Below, piece by piece: positions 5,544-8,634 of a stretch of 8,634 bases of DNA; within the stretch, counting starts at the first letter, position 1; each line of letters starts with the position of its first letter. The notes below the pieces were generated by a model. The model did not search any database, was not told the origin of the DNA, and saw only the letters and a program-made list of their open reading frames with translations. Position numbers and translations under genes: made by a program. This DNA is from Candidatus Pelagibacter sp. TMED196. GTDB taxonomy: Bacteria > Pseudomonadota > Alphaproteobacteria > Pelagibacterales > Pelagibacteraceae. The DNA lies in the NCBI GenBank assembly GCA_002171925.1, contig NHIT01000010.1, positions 1 through 8,634 of the forward strand. Reading direction: 5' to 3'.

Positions 5544-6420
5544 ATATTTAAAATTTTTAAAAAAAAAAGAAGTTGTAGGCAGACCAATTGTCGACAAAAT
5601 TGGAAAACTCAAAACATTTTATCTTCCTTTATCAGAATGGATTTATTCGATTTACCAGAAAGATAAAAAAACTAAAATTATTGGTTTATCTGGTGGGCAG
5701 GGAGCTGGGAAGAGCACAATTACAAGTATTTTAAAATTCATTTTCAAAAAAAAATACAGTCTAGATTTATGTGTTTTTTCAATAGATGACTTTTACAAAA
5801 CAAAGTCTGAAAGAATTAAAATGTCAAAGACAATTCATCCTCTCTTTGTAACCAGGGGAGTTCCCGGCACACATGATGTAAAACTACTTAGTAACGTAAT
5901 ACATAAATTAAAAAAGAGGAATTTTAAAACTGTTCTAGTTCCGAAATTTGACAAATCCAGAGATGATAGATTAAAAAAAACAAATTGGCAGAAAATCAAA
6001 ACTGCTCCAAAAATAATTATTTTGGAAGGATGGTGTGTGGGAGCAACTCAACAAAAAAAAAGTGAATTAGCAAGAGCTACAAACAAAATTGAAAAAGAAC
6101 TTGATAAGAAGCTAACTTGGAGAAACAAAGTAAATAACCTATTAAAATACGAGTATAAAAGACTTTTCAAAAAAATTGATAAACTAGTTTACTTAAAAGC
6201 TCCGGATTTCAATCATATATTTAAATGGAGGTTGGTACAGGAACAAAAATTGAAATTGACATCAAAAAATAAAAAGACTATGTCAAAAACACAGGTAAAA
6301 GAATTTATAATGTTTTATGAAAGAATAACAAAACACATGATGAAAAATTATTCTAAAATTTCAGATCTAACGATTTTCTTAGATAAAAATCATAGATCAA
6401 AAAAAATGAAAAAATTTTAA
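5530..6420 (+). CDS. P-loop kinase, D-glycerate 3-kinase-like (GLYK/TDA10 family)
   Basis: A 296-residue cytosolic P-loop kinase resembling plant-type D-glycerate 3-kinase and yeast Tda10. Walker A is GGQGAGKS (55-62). FSIDDFY supplies the Asp pair (86-87), followed by the family-diagnostic TRGVPGTHD (108-116), FDKSRDDR (140-147) and EGWCVG (166-171). If it is a glycerate kinase it makes 3-phosphoglycerate from D-glycerate and ATP, feeding carbon from glycolate or glyoxylate into central metabolism. The substrate is inferred from family resemblance only. The protein is very Lys-rich, as expected at this base composition. The start at 5530 (MIKSEYL) gives a 14-nt overlap with the GFA gene; ATG 5512 in frame would add six residues, overlap by 32 nt and lie in a small hairpin. 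Neither has a ribosome binding site. The stop is 1 nt before the next ATG. Confidence 0.85.
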   Translation: MIKSEYLKFLKKKEVVGRPIVDKIGKLKTFYLPLSEWIYSIYQKDKKTKIIGLSGGQGAGKSTITSILKFIFKKKYSLDLCVFSIDDFYKTKSERIKMSKTIHPLFVTRGVPGTHDVKLLSNVIHKLKKRNFKTVLVPKFDKSRDDRLKKTNWQKIKTAPKIIILEGWCVGATQQKKSELARATNKIEKELDKKLTWRNKVNNLLKYEYKRLFKKIDKLVYLKAPDFNHIFKWRLVQEQKLKLTSKNKKTMSKTQVKEFIMFYERITKHMMKNYSKISDLTIFLDKNHRSKKMKKF

Positions 6421-6421
6421 A

Positions 6422-7711
6422 ATGCTCAATAAAATATTAATAGGATTATTTTTTATTTTATTATCTTCTAATGTATATGCAGAAGATTTGCTTCAAATTC
6501 TTTCAAAAGCTTTTGAAAATAACTCTAAATTAAATGCCCAAAGAGCAAGTCTTGAAGCTGAAAAACAAGATGTGAATATTTCTCGAGGAGATTTTTTGCC
6601 ATCAGTAACATTGTCAGGAGATGCAGCTTCTCAAAAAGATACTAATAGAAAAAATCAATCAGGTTCTTCTTTGCAAGATACAAATTCAACTCCAGAAAAC
6701 CGATCTGTATTAGTTGAACAACAGATCTTTAGTGGTTTTAGTAATTACAATAATTTAAAAAAATCAAAACTTGAGTATGAATTTGCCAAATTTGAATTAA
6801 ATAAATTAGAGCAGGAAGTTATATTAAGTGCTGCAAAGGCATATTATAATCTTGGTTACAATGCTAAAAGTCTTGAATTCAACCAATCTAATGTTGAGCT
6901 TTTTGAAAGACAAGTTGAAAGTGATAGATCTAGGCTTGAAAGGGGTGAAATTAGCTTAACTGATTTTGCTCAGTCTGAGTCATCTTTAGCAGGTGCTACT
7001 GCGAAATTAATAACTGCTAGAAATGAACTTATATCTGGTCAAAAAAACTTTCAAAAAATAATTGGTTTAGAGGCTCCTGAAGAGATACTACTTGCATATA
7101 CACCAAAGCTTAGAATACCGACCAGTTTAAGAACAGCAACCTCAATATCAGACCAAATTAATCCTAGACTAAATCTTGCGAAGTTAGACCTGGAAATTTC
7201 GAAAAGAGAACTTTACGCAGCAAGAGGAGACTTATCTCCATCTGCCTCAGTATCTTATCAAAAAAAGAAAAATTATGATTTAAGTAGCACTATAGATGAA
7301 AGAGAGCAGGAAGAGATTAAAGCTACACTTAAATGGCCATTATTCAAAGGTGGAAAAAATATATCATCTGTTAAAAAGGCTTCTTTTAAATTGAAAGAAA
7401 AAGAGTTGATTTTGCAAGATACTATAGATCAAGTTCAAATAGATACTGCAAATGCATGGACAAATTACAACTCTGCGAAGGGAATTTTGGATGCTACCAG
7501 TGCTCAATTAAAGGCTGCAGAAATCGCAAACGAGGGTATCACATTAGAATATGATAGCGGTAATAGAAGAACTACTTTGGAAGTAATACAATCAAGAGCT
7601 CTATTGTTAGATTCGAGAACAAGTTTTGCCAAAGCACAAAAAGACTATGCCATAGCACAGTTCAATTTACTCGCATCTATTGGCGATCTTTATTTAAATA
7701 ATATCAAATAA
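6422..7711 (+). CDS. tolC: TolC-family outer-membrane channel protein
   Basis: A 429-residue outer-membrane efflux/secretion duct. The first 20 residues form a signal peptide (basic start, hydrophobic core, cleavage after VYA, leaving EDLLQIL). Two OEP repeats follow, roughly residues 24-215 and 240-425, each rich in long Ala/Leu/Lys/Glu helices that form the periplasmic coiled-coil barrel. SVLVEQQIFSGFSNYNN in the first repeat and ATLKWPLFKGGKN in the second are the expected strand-to-helix segments, and the end (FNLLASIGDLYL) is the conserved closing motif. It is somewhat shorter than E. coli TolC, close to type I secretion outer-membrane proteins. Such a trimer would pair with an inner-membrane pump and an adaptor, neither of which is in the window, so the exported substrate is unknown. 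It is the last gene of the tightly packed run; no clear terminator follows. Confidence 0.93.
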   Translation: MLNKILIGLFFILLSSNVYAEDLLQILSKAFENNSKLNAQRASLEAEKQDVNISRGDFLPSVTLSGDAASQKDTNRKNQSGSSLQDTNSTPENRSVLVEQQIFSGFSNYNNLKKSKLEYEFAKFELNKLEQEVILSAAKAYYNLGYNAKSLEFNQSNVELFERQVESDRSRLERGEISLTDFAQSESSLAGATAKLITARNELISGQKNFQKIIGLEAPEEILLAYTPKLRIPTSLRTATSISDQINPRLNLAKLDLEISKRELYAARGDLSPSASVSYQKKKNYDLSSTIDEREQEEIKATLKWPLFKGGKNISSVKKASFKLKEKELILQDTIDQVQIDTANAWTNYNSAKGILDATSAQLKAAEIANEGITLEYDSGNRRTTLEVIQSRALLLDSRTSFAKAQKDYAIAQFNLLASIGDLYLNNIK

Positions 7712-7731
7712 ATACTTACAACATTTTAAGA

Positions 7732-7759
7732 TTGATTAAAAGAACAAAATGTGTACATT
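7732..7759 (+). promoter_or_regulatory. Likely recA promoter
   Basis: TTGATT (7732-7737) and TACATT (7754-7759) are separated by 16 bp; each matches the sigma-70 consensus at 4 of 6 positions. Transcription would start near 7766, giving a leader of about 30 nt. The assignment is moderate because several AT-rich alternatives exist in these 84 bases. Confidence 0.4.
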
Positions 7760-7760
7760 T
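7742..7760. promoter_or_regulatory. Possible operator upstream of recA (LexA-like GAAC-N7-GTAC with inverted repeat)
   Basis: GAAC (7742-7745) and GTAC (7753-7756) are separated by 7 bp, one base away from the GAAC/GTTC-N7 sites described for alphaproteobacterial LexA. An inverted repeat AAATGT (7747-7752) and ACATTT (7755-7760) overlaps it and covers the predicted -10. Either could be a repressor site; no lexA gene is visible in the window. Confidence 0.33.
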
Positions 7761-7785
7761 AAGACAGTGATTCGTAATTAAAAAA

Positions 7786-7790
7786 AAGGA
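7786..7790 (+). promoter_or_regulatory. recA ribosome binding site
   Basis: AAGGA lies 5 nt before the ATG at 7796. It is the clearest Shine-Dalgarno sequence in the window, where most genes rely on overlap with the previous stop or on very short leaders, and it fixes the recA start. Confidence 0.8.
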
Positions 7791-7795
7791 AAAAA

Positions 7796-8634
7796 ATGAC
7801 AAAAAATAATTTAAAGGTAGTTAAATCAGATACCAAGAAGGATCAAGAGATTAAGGAAAAAAATAAGGCTTTAAACGCTGCTATAAGCCAAATAGACGAT
7901 AATTTTGGTAAAGGCTCCGTAATGCGTCTTGGGCAGCAAAAAGCAATGGATGTAGAGTCTATTTCAACAGGTTCATTAAGTTTAGACTTGGCACTCGGAA
8001 TTGGTGGATTGCCCAAAGGTAGAGTTATAGAAATTTATGGCCCTGAGTCATCTGGTAAAACAACTTTAGCTTTACAAGTTGTTGCAGAAGCACAAAAAAA
8101 AGGTGGAATTTGTGGTTTTGTAGATGCTGAGCATGCTTTAGATCCGGTTTATGCGAAAAAATTAGGAGTTAAAACAGATGAACTGCTTATTTCACAACCA
8201 GATACTGGTGAACAAGCCCTAGAAATTGCCGATACTTTGATCAAGTCAGGTTCATTATCTGTTATGGTTGTTGACTCAGTTGCAGCATTAACTCCAAAAG
8301 CAGAATTAGAAGGAGAAATGGGAGATCATCATGTAGGTTTACAATCAAGATTGATGAGTCAGGCTTTAAGAAAACTAACTGGATCAATTGCTAAATCTAA
8401 TACTATGGTCATTTTCATTAATCAAATTAGAATGAAAATTGGTGTTATGTTTGGTAACCCAGAAACTACATCTGGTGGAAATGCACTTAAATTTTATTCA
8501 TCTGTTCGAATGGACATAAGAAGAATTGGTGCCATCAAAGACAAAGATCAGATAATAGGTAATAGTACCAGAGTTAAAGTTGTAAAAAATAAAGTAGCAC
8601 CACCATTTAAAATGGTAGAGTTCGATTTAATGTA
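7796..8634 (+). CDS. recA: Recombinase RecA, cut at the window end
   Basis: The first 279 residues of RecA, the ATP-dependent strand-exchange protein of homologous recombination and the co-protease of the SOS response. Walker A is GPESSGKT (82-89), the catalytic Glu is in VDAEHALD (Glu112), Walker B ends in [10 protein letters not shown] (Asp160), and the L2 region reads [15 protein letters not shown] (from residue 209) with the conserved Gln210. All key residues agree with E. coli. The N-terminus is about 16 residues longer than in E. coli, Lys-rich and probably flexible; the ribosome binding site supports this start. The window ends within EFDLM, so roughly the last fifth of the protein, including most of the C-terminal domain, is missing. 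It follows tolC on the same strand after 84 nt and has its own promoter signals. Confidence 0.98.
   Translation, partial: MTKNNLKVVKSDTKKDQEIKEKNKALNAAISQIDDNFGKGSVMRLGQQKAMDVESISTGSLSLDLALGIGGLPKGRVIEIYGPESSGKTTLALQVVAEAQKKGGICGFVDAEHALDPVYAKKLGVKTDELLISQPDTGEQALEIADTLIKSGSLSVMVVDSVAALTPKAELEGEMGDHHVGLQSRLMSQALRKLTGSIAKSNTMVIFINQIRMKIGVMFGNPETTSGGNALKFYSSVRMDIRRIGAIKDKDQIIGNSTRVKVVKNKVAPPFKMVEFDLM

Noticed and set aside
7712..7795. Terminator after tolC
   Set aside because: The only pairing (7721-7727 with 7746-7752) is AT-only with an 18-nt loop and no following T-run; an operator is more plausible.
1..8634. CRISPR array, transposon, prophage, toxin-antitoxin or other defence system
   Set aside because: There are no regularly spaced repeats, transposase, integrase or terminal repeats, and every long ORF belongs to a housekeeping, redox or envelope family.

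Overview
The window looks like chromosome from a SAR11-clade (Pelagibacterales-type) marine alphaproteobacterium. The evidence is the strongly A+T-rich sequence, genes packed end to end with overlaps of a few bases, and a proteorhodopsin followed directly by a 2Fe-2S ferredoxin, a ferredoxin-NADP reductase and a glutathione transferase, an order I recall from Pelagibacter genomes. An alphaproteobacterial-style DksA with a reduced zinc finger and a clear RecA also fit. The assignment rests on recognition and has not been checked by a database search.

Layout. (1) 1-338: the 3' end of a proteorhodopsin gene, closed by a strong intrinsic terminator at 358-396. (2) 415-2377, plus strand: ferredoxin, FAD/NAD(P)H reductase and a YfcG-like glutathione transferase, spaced 2 nt apart or overlapping by 4 nt, so almost certainly one transcript. 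(3) 2374-2793, minus strand: dksA, convergent with the transferase and overlapping it at the stop codons; an A/T hairpin spans the junction. (4) 2794-2866: a compact divergent promoter region with a perfect 16-bp palindrome. (5) 2867-7711, plus strand: a polytopic GT39/ArnT-like glycosyltransferase, a GT2 polyprenyl-phosphate sugar transferase, a GFA-family zinc protein, a glycerate-kinase-like P-loop kinase and a TolC-family outer-membrane channel. These are tightly packed except for 104 nt after the GT2 gene. (6) 7712-7795: recA promoter region with a good ribosome binding site and a possible SOS-type operator. (7) 7796-8634: recA, cut by the window end.

How the parts work together. Proteorhodopsin makes a light-driven proton gradient, and the adjacent ferredoxin/reductase pair moves electrons between NADPH and a low-potential iron-sulfur carrier; the transferase probably handles glutathione disulfide chemistry. 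A functional link between light and this redox set is suggested by position only. The two glycosyltransferases form a plausible two-step pathway: GT2 loads a sugar on a polyprenyl phosphate and the GT39 enzyme transfers it outside the inner membrane. The GFA, kinase and TolC genes look like metabolic and envelope functions sharing a transcript rather than one pathway.

I found no tRNA, rRNA, CRISPR array, insertion sequence, phage gene or clearly new multi-gene system. The less explained signals are regulatory or structural: the palindrome inside the dksA promoter, the hairpin across the convergent stop codons, a possibly leaderless ferredoxin start, and a 34-codon open frame after the GT2 stop that ends exactly on the next start codon. 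No gene-free stretch exceeds 300 bases.
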